This document shows positions 1 to 12,389 of a stretch of DNA of 64,000 bases, piece after piece. The position numbers were made by a program, and so were the translations under genes. A model generated the notes under the pieces. The model did not search any database. It had not been told where the DNA came from and saw nothing but the letters and a program-made list of their open reading frames with translations. Numbering within the stretch: the first letter of the stretch is position 1; each line of letters opens with the position of its first letter. The DNA comes from Bettongia penicillata ogilbyi (Eukaryota; Chordata; Mammalia; Diprotodontia; Potoroidae): contig JAJHZJ010000336.1 in the NCBI GenBank assembly GCA_023548195.1, positions 806,001 to 870,000 of the forward strand, written 5' to 3'.

Positions 1-95
1 CAGTTTCATCTGTAAAATGGGTATAAAAATACCTGCTCTATTTTATAAGAATATATAATGAGTATAGAATAAAGTGTATATAAGAAAGTATTTTA
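1..95 (+). mobile_element. MIR 3' part, cut by window start
   Basis: Opens with CAGTTTCATCTGTAAAATGG, the conserved MIR 3' block. Confidence 0.7.
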
Positions 96-249
96 CAATT
101 GAAAAGGACTATGAAAATATAAGTCATTATTATTATACCAACAAATATCATACATATCCATCAATTAATAGCTAGTACTGGTCCAAATGTAGGCTATACT
201 TTTACCTCCAAAGGTGCCTTATATAATTATTATGACCTTGTTTTCCATC

Positions 250-365
250 TCTATGTATAGATAGACAAATATACACATAGATGTAATGTGTGCATATATA
301 CATATGTTTATACACATGTGCCTATATATTTGATATACATATTTATATGTATACAGATAGTTGTA
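250..365. repeat. AT-rich (TATA/CATA) low-complexity tract
   Basis: Alternating TATA, CATA and GTAT strings with no unit kept over long distance. Confidence 0.7.
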
Positions 366-780
366 GTGCCCACACAATATTCACAACGTCTATGGCAGCC
401 ATGAATATGCCAATGCAATTCTGAATCGCAAAATACAACAGACTTGCCACATGGAAGCAGAACCAAAACATTTATTCAGATACCAGAAAACTGAATCCCA
501 ACACTAGAAAGCCAAATCCATCATAGTAACAAAGAAATCTATATATAATAACAATGCACAGGGCAGCACCAGCCCCAAGCCTTACCTGTGTTAGACTTCC
601 CACACCCCAGCTCCCTTAAACAAATCACAAACAAGCTCTCCCACTCACCCTGCTCTCTGACTAATTTCCTCTCAGATCTGCTCTAGCTCCATGTCTTCAT
701 GTTCCACCCTTCCTGCTTCACCCCTTCTTGTTCCATGTGACTCAGGCTTCCATGTGACTTAAGCAGGTCACATGGGCCTA
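365..780 (-). other. unclassified, possibly LTR-like sequence
   Basis: The composition (CAGCACCAGCCCCAAGCC, then CTCCCACTCACCCTGCTC) and an antisense AATAAA-type string (ACATTTATTCAGATACC) suggest a retroviral LTR or gene-3'-end-like segment in antisense. There are no coding remnants and no paired end, so this is a weak suspicion only. Confidence 0.2.
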
Positions 781-889
781 TTAATGGATGGGAAAGATCT
801 TCCCATGAAGAAGTAAAATTCCATTAACAGTAAGCAAAAATGCATTATCAATACAATAGTATATTTGTATGTAGATATATATGTGTAGA

Positions 890-890
890 C

Positions 891-943
<53 letters not shown>
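890..943. repeat. (GATA)n microsatellite
   Basis: About 13 uninterrupted GATA units. The minus-strand frame rich in YLSI is an artefact of it. Confidence 0.95.
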
Positions 944-944
<1 letters not shown>

Positions 945-1752
945 GACAGATGATATATTTCCCCTTTCCAAAGACATCTCATTTTAGGACAACAATCATC
1001 ATTCAAATTGACGTACTACAAAAAATGACATTAATATGCAAATAGGAATAAAGGTATTAAGTCAAAGAACTCCAACATGAAGAAGACAGAAAGAGAAAGA
1101 CAGCTCACATTTGTGTAGTATTTTACACTCAACAACCCCCATGTGCTAAGCAGTATACATGTTATTATTCCCTGTTTACACATGAAGAAACAGAGTCAGA
1201 GAGGTGAGAGGAAGCAAAATCCACTGAAGTTCAAGATTTTTTCATCCTTCCAGTGCACAGGCAACAGGGGCAAGGAGTCAGGAATACTCAAAGAGCTTGC
1301 CATTTCTGGTTTAAACATTCTAAACATTCTCTGATTTAAACACTCTTCCTAAATTGTCAGGTGAGAGTAATTCTAAAAAGTAATGCTGAATATCCAGGGG
1401 GAAACAAATCCTCTGATAATAAATCCCACTAGGAAATGGTAAAAATGTCTCAGATTAGATAACTGGACAGCCAACTGACATTCTCTTGGGAATCACCCAT
1501 TGACAAGAAGATAAGCTGCTGCTCATTTTGTGGAAGAAGAGGCAAAGATACATTTACTTTGGACGTTTTGCTCACAACTTCATGATAAGTGCTCAGCAAG
1601 TTATAGGGCCCTAGTCCTGCTATTAGACAAAGTGGAACTTGTTAATTTGGTTTGGGTTTCGGGTTTGGTTTTTTCGGGGGATAGGAAGCTGTCATATAGC
1701 TGAAGAGGATTCATCTGGAGAAAGTACAAATCTCCCCTTAGAGGTTTATATA

Positions 1753-1800
<48 letters not shown>

Positions 1801-2420
1801 GACTAGATTACTAAGAGTATGTTTTTAACAACAGCAACAAGAGGATTTGGATATACACTTAGGTTAATATAATATAAATCCTGTCTAAATCTATAGGCGT
1901 GAAGGAGACATCTAATGGTTCTTCACAGAAGAAAATGGGACCTCTGGAGAATTACATTAAGTAATGGTCTTGTGATATTGACAAATCTTTGCTCCACACC
2001 AAGCAGAGCAGAGAATTAAGAAAGTCATTTCCAGTCATGGCGTAGGTAAGCATCTGAGCCGAAATATGATGAAAGTCGTTCATTTTTTTTTCCATTAAGC
2101 TACCAAGCACAAGTGAGAAAATTCCTTCTTTTCCTATTTCAACCTGAAATCTGCTAGAAACCCCATCACCCAGATTTGTCACAGTAACGCAACACATTGT
2201 TCTTTGGCTTTTTCTCCAAAAACAACAACAAAAAATGAAGTGTTACTGCCACCACTTAACATGCAGATTGATGCGAAATGAGTGCTAATTAATGACTTTT
2301 AAAGTTACAGCTCTTTATTCATCTCACACAGCATGCCAGCCAAGCCCAAGGTCTTAACATCTATAGGCTTTGAAGATCTCATTTCAAGCTCACCTTCTGA
2401 ATGGGTGCTCCAATTAGAGT
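945..2420. other. intergenic DNA without recognised gene
   Basis: It contains a TG microsatellite (1755-1797). The text at about 1150-1230 faintly resembles antisense MIR. Nothing else was recognised. Confidence 0.4.
1755..1797. repeat. (TG)n microsatellite
   Basis: About 21 perfect TG units. Confidence 0.95.
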
Positions 2421-2625
2421 CACAGGTTTGGAGCTGGAAAAGACCCCTGAGATCTTTCAAGCCTAATCCCTTCATTGTATAAATAAAAAAATTGAGACCC
2501 AGAGAGTACACAGCTAGAAAATGACAGAGCCAGGATTTGAATCTAGGTCTTCTAACTCCAAATCTAGGATGCTTGTCACTATTCCAGGCTATGCAGTGAC
2601 CAGATCCTAGACTGGTTTCTGAACT
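2420..2625 (-). mobile_element. MIR-type SINE, antisense
   Basis: It reads TTGGAGCTGGAAAAGACCCC, then GAGACCCAGAGAGTACACAG, then GAGCCAGGATTTGAATC. Confidence 0.75.
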
Positions 2626-2674
2626 ATTTCTTGCAATTTTTTATGTTAAGAACAAATCTCCCGTATAGGAAGGA

Positions 2675-2880
2675 TTGAAGCTGTAGAGCTGGAAAAGACC
2701 TTAGAGGTCATCTAGTTCACTTCATTTTTGAGTTGAAGAAACCAAGACTCAAAGAGATTAAGTGACTTGCCCAAGATCATACTAGCAGGAAATGGCAGAA
2801 CCAGAATCTTAATTCTGGTCCTATGACTAGAAGGTTAGTGTTTTTTCCACTACATTACCCTTTAGAAGCAAAATTTTGCA
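2675..2880 (-). mobile_element. MIR-type SINE, antisense
   Basis: Second, better-kept copy next to the previous one: AGAGCTGGAAAAGACCTTAG, then AAGTGACTTGCCCAAGATC. Confidence 0.8.
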
Positions 2881-3214
2881 ACTTTAGCACAGACATAAAG
2901 AACTATTTGACTTCTTACCCACTAAAGTCCTATTCTGATGCATCGTAGCATGAAGGTGTTGCCTTAAGCTCTTGCAAGTTATGCCACTGGGGCATGAGTG
3001 TTGGAAGGCTCTACAAAACTAGAATGTCCATAGTGAACTGCACCAGTAATCTGAGGACTAGCCAAGCTAAATTTGAGAAGGTTTTGTCCACAGGAGCTCA
3101 TAGAGACTGTCTAATGAGGCTTGGAGGAGAAGTGGAACTCAGAGTTGGGGTGGGATTGCAATCTGCATGGGTGGAGGGAATACCCACACAGATTCACTCA
3201 ATAAATATTTTGTT

Positions 3215-3470
3215 CAACAAATATTTATTAATAATAATAATAGCTGACATAAAGCATCTCTGTGCAGAGCACTGTGCTAACTGCTAGAGAAGATACAATT
3301 TAAAAAGATATAAGTCCCTGCCCTCAAGGAGCTTACAATCTGGTAACAGGACACATACAAACACATACAAATAAAAACCATAATACACAATGTCAGGTGT
3401 ACTTGAGGGACACAACAAAATTCAGTGGGAATTCTGAGAAAGGAAACCTTTTGCAGACTGGACAATCAAG
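3215..3470 (-). mobile_element. L2-type LINE 3' fragment
   Basis: Antisense L2 3' text: AGAGCACTGTGCTAACTGC, then CCCTGCCCTCAAGGAGCTTA, then ACAATCTGG. Confidence 0.6.
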
Positions 3471-3989
3471 GAAATGAGTTAAAATCGCAGATGTTTCAAA
3501 GAATTAAAGCCTATCTCTATACAAGTATTTTTAGGCACAGCACAACTAAAAAAAACCAAACTCTCCACCTCAGGTTATGGGGCACAGCAAACAATGGCCA
3601 ACACTATTCATTTTGTGGCATGTAAGTACCCCAAACTCAAAAGCCATATAGCCATCAGTCTCAAGATAATCCCCAAAACCAACATCTAACATATCATCTT
3701 TTATACCCTGCTGAGTTTGGATTATACAGAAAGTTTCTACTATATTCTTTTTTCTCTACTACAATAAAGACAACCCAGTTCTGAGCTATACAGAAGTGGA
3801 CAGACCTCAGAGTCAGAATAATCTGTAATCAAGTTTTACCTGTGACACATACTGGCGAAATCCTCCCAGGCAAGATATTTAGCCCCTCAAGACTCCCAGA
3901 CAACTCTCTAAGGCTACTGATTTGGTAAGGCTACCAATGTACTTATGTACAGGAAATTTCTCACTGGAGAATTCCCTATGGTGATGAAA

Positions 3990-5011
3990 TATTGAGCACA
4001 GAGCCCCCCTAAAAAATATATCAGGCACTGAAATACAAAGATGAAATCAAAGTAGTCCGTACCTGCAAGGAACTCAAACTCTACTGAAAAAAACAGTATG
4101 TAAGAGATAATGTAAATACAAATTAAGTACAAATTAATGGGTGGGAGACACAGCAGAATAACAAATCAGGCTGTCAGGAAAGCGCTCTTGTAAGAACTAG
4201 TGACTGAGCTACCTTGAAGAGAAAGGCAGAGGTAAAGAGAAAGGATATTCCAAACATAGAGGCACAGCCCCTATAGAAGATGGAACGTCATACATGGCGA
4301 TCAAGTAGACCAGTTTTGCAGGAATATGGTGTATGTGCAGGGGAGTAACAGTCATCAAACTGAAAGATAAGCTTGAGCTTTAAACACCAAAGTAGTTTTT
4401 ACTTTATCCTAGAAGAAAGAGCCCCAAAGCACCTTGCACAGGAGAATGGGAATGGTCAGACCTGCACTTTAGGAATATCACTTTGATAGCCAGGTAAAGG
4501 ACTTATTGGAAAAAAAGAAGAGACTTAGGGTAAAGGAACCAATAGGGAGACTACTGCGATAGTTGATGTGAAACAATTGAGGACTAACTTGGGATGATTG
4601 TGATATGAATATGAGAGTTGGGTAGATGTGAGAAATATTGACAAGGAAATACCTATAAGATTTGATAACCCAGTGGAGATGATGGGGAGTGAGAGTGAAA
4701 GGTCAAGGTTGACCTCTAAGTGGCAAACCTGAATGAAAGGAAGAAGGGCGATATTATTTGCAGAAACAGGAAGAATGGGTTCAAAAAAAGATAGTTATTT
4801 CTGTTATAGACATGTCTGAGATGATATATATTTGGGAATCATCTACATGAAGATCACAGGCAAACCCAGGGAACTGATGAGACCACCAAGAAAGAAGGTA
4901 TGGAGAGAAAAGAGTCGACTGCAGACCCAGAAAATATAATTCACTAGTATGGTATACATATGTATGTATGTTTATGTAGATATACATATATATGTGTATA
5001 CACACACACAC
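3990..5011 (-). mobile_element. L2-clade LINE fragment with RT remnant
   Basis: The minus frame near 4900-4790 reads HQFPGFACDLHVDDSQIYII, a degenerate L2-type RT box with V in place of YA before DD. Downstream blocks such as ACTTTATCCTAGAAGAAAG (4400) and CACTTTGATAGCCAGG (4480) are shared in style with the L2 copy at 51 kb. Confidence 0.7.
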
Positions 5012-5025
5012 AAATATAGATATAT
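4945..5025. repeat. AT-rich (TATG/TACA)n simple repeat
   Basis: Low-complexity alternation of TATG, TACA and ACAC adjoining the L2 fragment. Confidence 0.8.
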
Positions 5026-5329
5026 TAGTTTTTGGAGAGTCATTGTGTCACCTCCCATTATCCTCCTTCCCACCAAAAACAAACGACAAAGTGCTTCTGT
5101 TTCCCTTTCTGTAACACTGTGTATTTTAATTTTTGTACATTCTTTACTTTCACCTTGAGAATGTACATTTGAACCGCACCACAGATACCTGCTCTCTGCA
5201 GCATGGAGGTGAACTGGATCCAGTTTTCAAAATCTGTGACTACTCCCAACCCCTGAAGGGTGCCACCTGTTCTGAAGTATTATTTTCCTTTAGAGATAGC
5301 AGTGCCATTTACCTTTGTAACCACATTCC

Positions 5330-5770
5330 TTGCTGCTTCTCAGAGTTAGAAAGGCCCTGGCGGTCATCTCACCTAGAACATTCTCCCTCCCTTCTTCCAG
5401 TACAAAAATCCCTTCTACAACAATACTGGCAGATGACCTTCGGTTCTATGTTTATGCACTTCCATTGATGGTGACGAGGTAACCTATTTCATTGCTGGAA
5501 AATTCAAATTATTAGAAAGTTTTTCTCTATTATTAAGATTTACCTCCCCGTTAACTTCTACGCACCCATCCCATTTTGACTCTCTGGAATGATATAGAAC
5601 AATTCAACTCCCTTTTCCTCATGATATCCCTTAAAATATTAGAAGATCATAATCTATATCTTCCCAAATCATCTTTTCTCCAAGACAGGAGTGTCTATTA
5701 ATTAAATGACAATACCCAGAATTACTTAGGTCTGCCCTCTATCTATTGTGTCACGAATAGAGTATTAGAT
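5330..5770 (-). mobile_element. CR1/L3-type LINE 3' fragment
   Basis: It begins TCAGAGTTAGAAAGGCCCTGG and contains GGAAAATTCAAATTATTAG, consistent with a strongly diverged antisense CR1/L3 3' end. Confidence 0.45.
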
Positions 5771-6680
5771 ACTAATAAATGCTTGCTGAGTTGAACCGAA
5801 AATTAAATTGTCTTTCCTTTCCTGCACATCCATCAGGAAGTTGAGTGTGAATATGCAAGGTTGCTTTTGCATATATTCAGAATCTTTAAAAGCTCTTAAC
5901 CATCCTAACCCCACTTCTGGAAGGCTATCTGCATGATTAGAAGTTAGAAGGCTTTGAGTCATTAATGTAATTGGCAAACATAATTACTTCCATTTCATTC
6001 CCTTATACTATCATAGGGAAAAGGAGAAAGAAGACTCCCTTTAAACCACTAAGGAAAATAACTTATCATTGGTTTGAGAACTTGAAAGATCGTGGCATTC
6101 TCTCCTAAGTACAAAAAAAAACAATCATTGGAAGAAGAGACCCAGAATTGACATATTATACTTTAATAGCTGTTAAAACTACCAAGTTAAGGTTATCCAT
6201 CATTAAAGGTGCCTAAATATGTCTTCACAGTACAATAAGAACACTTGATCAGGTCAATTCACCCAGTAGTTTGGAAAGTTCAGAATGTATATTATCCATT
6301 AATCTGACCATTTGGAACAATGTGTTCTAAAAAGAACAGAATATTAGGAAGTAATTTTAATTTGAGTATTTTAAATGCAAAACAACTCAGGAATGGAAAA
6401 ATTTCCTATATGCTAAAAGAGGATAAAAACATCCTTAGAAAAGAATTCGGCTTTTACGGCCCTTGTATATAAAATGCCACAAAAGACTTGATTAGGCAAT
6501 TATAGAAGTCAGGGGGGTGTACTGCATAATACTGAAAATCCAAGAACTGCATATTGTATTATATATTAAGGAGGAAGAAGAAAGTATTAGACTGGATTTA
6601 AGATGAGGAACCAAGAAGCCAGCTAATGGAGGAACCAAAATATGCACATATTTCTAACTTTAAAACAGCTTGGCAAAGCT
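5770..6680. other. intergenic DNA without recognised feature
   Basis: AT-rich. No repeat or gene identified. Confidence 0.4.
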
Positions 6681-6765
6681 TATCTAGTGCCTAACACAGG
6701 AACCTGAATATAGCAGGCATTCAGCAAATATCTGTGCAATTAATGAATGAAGAAGATATTTCCCC
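6680..6765 (+). mobile_element. L2-type 3' end fragment
   Basis: It reads AGCAGGCATTCAGCAAATAT followed by AATTAATGAATGAAG, like the L2 terminus. Confidence 0.5.
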
Positions 6766-6829
6766 CTCTAAAATATATTTAACAATATTATTAACGCACA
6801 ATTACATAACTCTTTAAAGGTTACAAGGT

Positions 6830-7020
6830 GCTTTTCCCAAAACAAGACTTTGAATTAGGAAAGTACAATAGTATTATCCATCTTTTCCAGATGAGGAAAC
6901 GGGGACATTGAGAGGTTAAATAAATTGCTCATGATCACACAGCTAGTAAGTGCCTAAGGTAGGAATTGAACCTGTCTCCTGATTCCAAGTTGGCCCTCTA
7001 TCTTCTATACCATGATTCCT
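6830..7020 (-). mobile_element. MIR-type SINE, antisense
   Basis: It reads TCCAGATGAGGAAACGGGG, then GATCACACAGCTAGTAAGTG, then GAATTGAACCTGTCTCC. Confidence 0.8.
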
Positions 7021-7142
7021 CTCACTGTGAAAAGGAAATGTATGGGTCATGACATTGTGGGAGGGATAAGAATATCTGCAGCATCATGTAAGAAAAGGTC
7101 ACAGGTTATTCCTGAACACATAAATCCTCTCACCCACTCATA

Positions 7143-7585
7143 AATCTAAATCACTCTATTCAGTAAAAAATAAAATAAAATAAAAACAAGTCAGCTGGGC
7201 ATCTTCTGGCCATCCAAATTTACATTCCTTTGGAGAGGAGAAGGAAGGGGAGATGGAGGCAGACAGGAGAGGAGGAGCTGAGTTTCACAGCTGGTTGGAT
7301 CCCCATTCAGGCAGCTGTGTCTACTCACAGATTGTTGTGTTCGTCCTTCGTTGCTGAAGAAGACCATGCCATCAGCTCCTCCTCTCCTGCCTGTCTCCCT
7401 CTCCCCTTCCTTCTCCCCCCAAAGGAAGGTAAATTTGGATGACCAGAAGATGCCTAGTTGTCTTGGGTTTTACTAGCTAGATTCCTTTCCTTTCCTCTCC
7501 TGTCCTTTCCTTTCCCTTCCTTTCCTTTCCTATCTTTTCCCAAAACCTTAAACCCACTGCATTCTGAATCTAAATCACTATATAT
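7143..7585. mobile_element. foldback (hairpin) insertion with target-site duplications
   Basis: Two arms of about 88 bases form a nearly perfect inverted repeat: 7192-7281, and 7371-7456 as the complement. Shared blocks include GGCATCTTCTGG, CATCCAAATTTAC and AGGAGAGGAGGAGCTGA. An 89-base loop separates them and contains TTCGTCCTTCGTTGCTGAAG, resembling the 3' tail of marsupial RTE elements. Outside the arms lie an A-rich tract (7164-7187) and a TTTCC-rich tract (7490-7540). The unit is flanked by near-identical direct repeats: AATCTAAATCACTCTAT at 7143-7159 and AATCTAAATCACTATAT at 7567-7583. These are 17 bases with one mismatch, typical of retrotransposition-style target duplications. Confidence 0.7.
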
Positions 7586-8164
7586 GCAAATTAAAATACC
7601 ACCACCTCACAACTCTCAGATTGACTAATATGACAGAAAAGGAAAATGACAAATGTTGGAGTGGATGTGGGAAAGTTAGGACACTAATGCAATGTTGGTG
7701 ACATTGTGAACTGATCCAACCACCTCTGCTCCCTTTTAAATATGCTATGTCCCCTCAATAAGTAACCCTCCACTCCAGTTATCCTAAAAAATTTCCTAGA
7801 TCTCTTTTATCAGAGAATTCTATCTTCAGCTCCACAAATTCACTTAGTAGGAAAGATCAGTGTAGGGAATAGTCAAGATCCAACATCCCATTCTCCTCAA
7901 AACAGTCCAATAATAATCTGGGGGATTAGAGATTTTAGGCCACCTGGGTTAATCAAGTCTTCACTTGAGATTTCAGTTTCCACACTTATCAACTGGAAAC
8001 TTTTAACAATCAAAGTTGTTTACTTCCAAAGCATATAAGGATGAAGAAGAAGATGTCAGGTACACAATTTTAAAGTCAGTGCCACATAAATACCACATTT
8101 TGCATTGCCATAAAAACATGAAAACCTTCAAAAATATAACGAAACGTTACTGAAATGAGAAAGT

Positions 8165-8375
8165 GCTGTGACGCTTACAGGATTTAGAGCTGAAAGTGAC
8201 TTAGAAATCATCGATTCCAGCTCCTTCATTGTACAAATAAGAAAACTGAGGCCCACAGGGGTAAGTGCTTTGTCCAAAGTGCACAGATAGTAAGTATGAG
8301 AGACAGGATCTGAATCCAGAATTTGACTTTAAACCCAGTCTTCTTCCCACTACAATATGCTGTCTCTCAAAACAG
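8165..8375 (-). mobile_element. MIR-type SINE, antisense
   Basis: It reads GAAAACTGAGGCCCACAGG, then AGATAGTAAGTATGAG, then GGATCTGAATCCAG. Confidence 0.8.
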
Positions 8376-8379
8376 AACT

Positions 8380-9990
8380 GAATTTTGTATCTGAAACAGA
8401 GAAATGAAGGGCATTAAAATGGAAAATGCTCACTCACCTTCAACTAGAAAAGAAATGGAGCAAAATAAGGATTTTTTAAAGGCTCATTTACAAGATGTCC
8501 ATAAATGTTTGCAGGAAACCAAGTTCCTCGTTCCCTAATTCCAAAATTATCTCCATAAAATCAATCTGTTTAAAGCCACTGAGAGAGGTGACATTTGCCA
8601 AATGGCCCCAAAATCTTTGATGCCACCAATGCTAAATACATGCAAAGAGTATTTTCTAATGAAAGTTTTGGCTTGGATCAAACTTTGGAAAATCAAGAAA
8701 TGGAATTATATTAAATTGACAAACCTCAGACATATTTTTATAGCTAAATTACAACCCTATGACAAATAGTTACCAATATATCCTCTTGGCATGTCTACTA
8801 CTGGATATCATTGCTCATACTGCAACAAAACTTTGCCCTGAACAATTCTACAGAATTAAGAGAAATAAAAACCTCACTAGAACTGCCACTGAGAAACTAG
8901 AAAGGACAAATAATGCCCAAAGATTTGATCTTATGCTCCTTTCCAACAAGAATGGAAGCTTCACCTAACTTAACATCGGTTCAGTTGGGATATAGTAACC
9001 AACAACATGGCAGCCCAACTCCTTTTAGAAGATCAAAATCCTCTATAATTTCCTAGTGTTTCTTTTTGAAGCCTGTCACATTTACAAATACCATGAAGGT
9101 GCCACTATAGTTTTACAGTGATCTTTGCTTATTTGCAAAGCTCAGTGCTTTGCATACCTTACAGTGGTATTTGGGGATATGGGATTACCTCAAAGGGACA
9201 ATCTATAAAGCCACTGGAATGTTCCATGTATCCGATGACCAATGTTGCTAATGGTAATTGTGAAGCTAAAATTGAGATCTGGTTTTTCCATTTGGACATG
9301 GATTTACTGTCACTGAATGGGAGAAATGGGTTGTGTTCAATCAGCAGTAGTACAATCAGCTACTGTTTCAGCTTTCCAAGACTCCCTCAAGTCCTTAAAG
9401 AACTTTTATTATTGTTATGCTAAGAGCTATGCGCCACTCTACAGAGATGTGTAGATATATAGTTTTCCACTAGAGACACAAGTTCATTTCTATTGGTGAC
9501 CTAATAAAGATTCTAAACTCTGACTACCAGAGGTAAAAGCTGCTTAACCTGTTATCTACCAGTCTCCAAGGTTGCAATTATACAAGTAGCTATTGTCACC
9601 TTCCCATTATGACATTTCTATGAGGTATTCAATCATAAAATTACATTACCAAATTCAGCTTTTACCTAGTCATTTTATAGCCATTTGCCCATTCAATTAA
9701 TCATCCCCACTGGGAATAAAATTATATCTGGTGTTACAACATTAACATGTTGCATAGTAAATTCTAGGGTGTAATTTGAAAGCTTTAAGTAAGCTTCTTG
9801 AGTTAGATAAACAATCATATGTCTACATGTTTGGTGTATCAACTGACACAGCTGCCCAAGGACAAAGAAAGAGTCAAGACAAATCTACACTCCAGAAATT
9901 CCCTGACATATCTAATATTTTCCCCAGATAATATAAATGGACTTCAAGTACTTTAGAGGCAGATTCATTTACCTGAAGAGAATCTGGATG
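8380..9990. other. intergenic DNA without recognised feature
   Basis: Two open frames (8759-8968 and 9118-9423, plus strand) have no homology I can see, no codon regularity and no splice context. Both are taken as chance. Confidence 0.4.
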
Positions 9991-9997
9991 GCTCTGA

Positions 9998-10003
9998 AAA
10001 TGA

Positions 10004-10098
<95 letters not shown>

Positions 10099-10133
10099 GG
10101 AGGGAGAGAGGGAGAAAGAAAGAAAGAAGAAAG

Positions 10134-10200
<67 letters not shown>

Positions 10201-10224
10201 GAAAGAAAGAAAGAAAGAAAGAAA
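9998..10224 (+). repeat. (GAAA)n polypurine tract
   Basis: About 230 bases of nearly pure GAAA repeats with one short GGGA-containing interruption (10098-10135). The 141-codon plus frame across it is a repeat artefact. Confidence 0.95.
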
Positions 10225-10229
10225 TCTTT

Positions 10230-11150
10230 GAAAATTATTATTAAGATTGAGGAAATTGGGAAAAATCAGAGGCAGATTCTTTCCCTTCCCTCCTCTGTCT
10301 TACAATTAATCCCATACAACTGGTTAACAACTGACACGACATTACAATATTTCATACTTTGATGAGAGATAAACGAGTTACAAAGAGCTCTCCTACCATC
10401 TCCTACATGTCAACATAATGTGTCCATGATAAATTTGTGGCATAAACAAAACACCCAGCCAACTTGTCCCAACAGCTTGCCTTCTAGAACTACCTTCAGC
10501 AATGTTGCCCCTCTTTTCTGTCATCTGAATGATGACTCCTTAACAAGAATGAACTTTTTAGAATTCCCTTGTTTTTGTCATCAGTTTTCCAAAGGCTGTT
10601 CTTTGGTTACTATAAGATTTAGAATTTGGAATTTGTTATGGTTATCAAAGAAAACCAGATAAAGAGGAGACCCAAAGAAATAAACCAAGTGCCTTCAAAC
10701 AAAATTGCTGAATGAGCAGGTCACTCTCTTCATGAGAGAGAACTCTGAGTGTAAGCCCAAATAACTATTAAATCAAAGAGAAAAACATGTATTGTAAGCT
10801 CTAACTCGGACTCTTAGAATAAAGGGTAAAACATATCCCTAGCATATTTTCACTGGGTTCCTAAATTAAATCCCTATTTTGAAGGTTTCATTCATTGGCT
10901 TTAATATTTTATTATGTGTTCTAACAAAGCAAAGATCAAAATCTCTGCAAAAGTTTTGTGTTTGAGGATTTTTTAATAATATATTGTTAGCATGTTCCTT
11001 TGGAGTAGTTTTCTTCCCTCAGACTTAGAGATAGCTTCCACATAGAAATCATTTTCAGAACACTAGTTTTTAACATATTAAGAGTTCACCATCTTCAGCA
11101 TCTCATGCAATTATTTTGTCTTATGACTTGTTAACAGAGGATAAAAAAGG
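10230..11150. other. DNA beyond the CFAP58 3' end
   Basis: AT-rich, no gene seen. It could hold an alternative end of the CFAP58 3' UTR (an AATAAA on the minus strand at about 10908). Confidence 0.4.
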
Positions 11151-11156
11151 TAGCTT

Positions 11157-11162
11157 TTTATT
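11157..11162 (-). terminator. candidate CFAP58 polyadenylation signal
   Basis: A canonical AATAAA hexamer on the minus strand lies about 440 bases downstream of the CFAP58 stop. A T-rich stretch (CCTTTTTTATCC) follows, as expected of a downstream element. Another AATAAA on the same strand lies at about 10908-10913. AATAAA is frequent by chance in AT-rich DNA, so this is only the first plausible site. Confidence 0.4.
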
Positions 11163-11604
11163 TAGAAGGCTGGAGGATATGCACTAGATTTCTAAAAATA
11201 CAAAACATCAAAAGTATTATATTATCTAAAAACAAAAATTAAACTTCAAAGCTTTTCCACATGGAGTATCTAGATTTGGTACATTTCAAGTCAGTCAGAT
11301 GTTAGTCGCCAAAGTTCTGGCTCAAACAGTGGGTCAGCTTAATTGAATGGATCTAAGCACAATCTGTTTGTATCCACATGGACCAACCCAGACTTCATCT
11401 CTGTTAAATGTCTGCAACTCTGCCGTTTCTGACACTGGATATTATCCATTCTGCTTCCTGGAATCCAAGTATTGAACTGAGTGGAAATTCCTCATTCATG
11501 TGACATAAAAAACATGCCTTCCAAACAATGCTGAGCAAATGTAATTGATCAGTCAATTGGCCACTGCTAGTTGCTCCAGATTTTACGCCACTGCCTTGGT
11601 TGTC
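11163..11604 (-). other. probable CFAP58 3' UTR
   Basis: The 440 bases between the stop codon and the first AATAAA on the minus strand. No repeat was recognised in it. Confidence 0.45.
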
Positions 11605-11695
11605 TTACTTGATGGAGAATCCTCCACCAGTATAACGAGGACCAGGTCTGGTCGTTGGATAGGTATTTTCTATCATGGAGATGCATTCCTTATTC
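11605..11695 (-). CDS. CFAP58: CFAP58 terminal coding exon (C-terminus and stop)
   Basis: This is the last coding exon of cilia- and flagella-associated protein 58, a coiled-coil protein of the sperm flagellar axoneme and midpiece. Read on the minus strand, a pyrimidine-rich acceptor ending TTTAAAG precedes one base that completes the split Lys codon of the previous exon. Twenty-nine codons and TAA (complement of 11607-11605) follow. The peptide begins NKECISMIENTYPTT and ends YTGGGFSIK. It matches the human C-terminus as I remember it (NKDTAPMDNTF...FTGGGFPLR...), but it stops right after the GGGF motif and lacks the last half dozen or so human residues. The length (91 bases) fits the phase left by the upstream exon exactly. 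The conserved GGGF box and the phase make chance unlikely. The 3' UTR continues toward lower coordinates. Confidence 0.9.
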
Positions 11696-12296
11696 CTTTA
11701 AAAAGGAAAAAAAGGTTAGTTGATTTATCATCTTTCTTTCTTGAAAGTTTGATGCTACAAGAATTTCTTGGTATAATTATTTATCCATTTAAAATGGGCT
11801 GATTAACGCATCCAGTTTTAGACCAGGTGACTTAAACCTAATTAGGTGACTACTGATAACATTGGGAATACAAAAAAGCTACAATTAAGTGAGCCCTCCT
11901 AATGTGAGCCTAAATATGGATAGAGGATCTCATTATAACTGGAATGCTGTGAACTTTGCTGGCTCCCGACTTCTAGTGATCCTTCATTCTTATGAAATAC
12001 TTATTTATTTTGAAAGGATTAATCAAGTGTTTTTTCTCTTCACTGAATTATAACCAAATCCATCATGTATCAACTTTTTAATTTAATTTAAAAGTCCCTG
12101 AAAAACTTTTATTTCACATGTGCCGAAGTCAGTAGGAATTTACATCAGATCTATACATTCATAAAAGATTAATTTTCTATAAGCATCTGAGATAACAGCA
12201 ATTTGTAGTAGAAGTTCACTAAAATTGCAAAGAGAAAATGAGAAAAATAAGTTCACTAGACAAAACCTAGTGACAATTTTTATAAAAGGAAGAGAG

Positions 12297-12389
12297 GGGA
12301 AGGAAGGAAGGAAGGAAGGAAGGAAGGAAGGAAGGAAGGAAGGAAGGAAGGAAGGAAGGAAGGAAGGAAGGAAGGAAGGAAGGAAGGAA
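12297..12389 (+). repeat. (GGAA)n microsatellite in the last CFAP58 intron
   Basis: About 22 perfect GGAA units. Chance open frames cross it. Confidence 0.95.

Noticed and set aside
365..780. Endogenous retroviral LTR
   Set aside because: Only the composition and one polyadenylation-like string suggest it. There is no partner LTR, primer site or coding remnant.
9937..10362. 141-codon plus-strand frame rich in Lys, Glu and Arg
   Set aside because: It is the translation of a GAAA microsatellite. The flanking codons have no homology.
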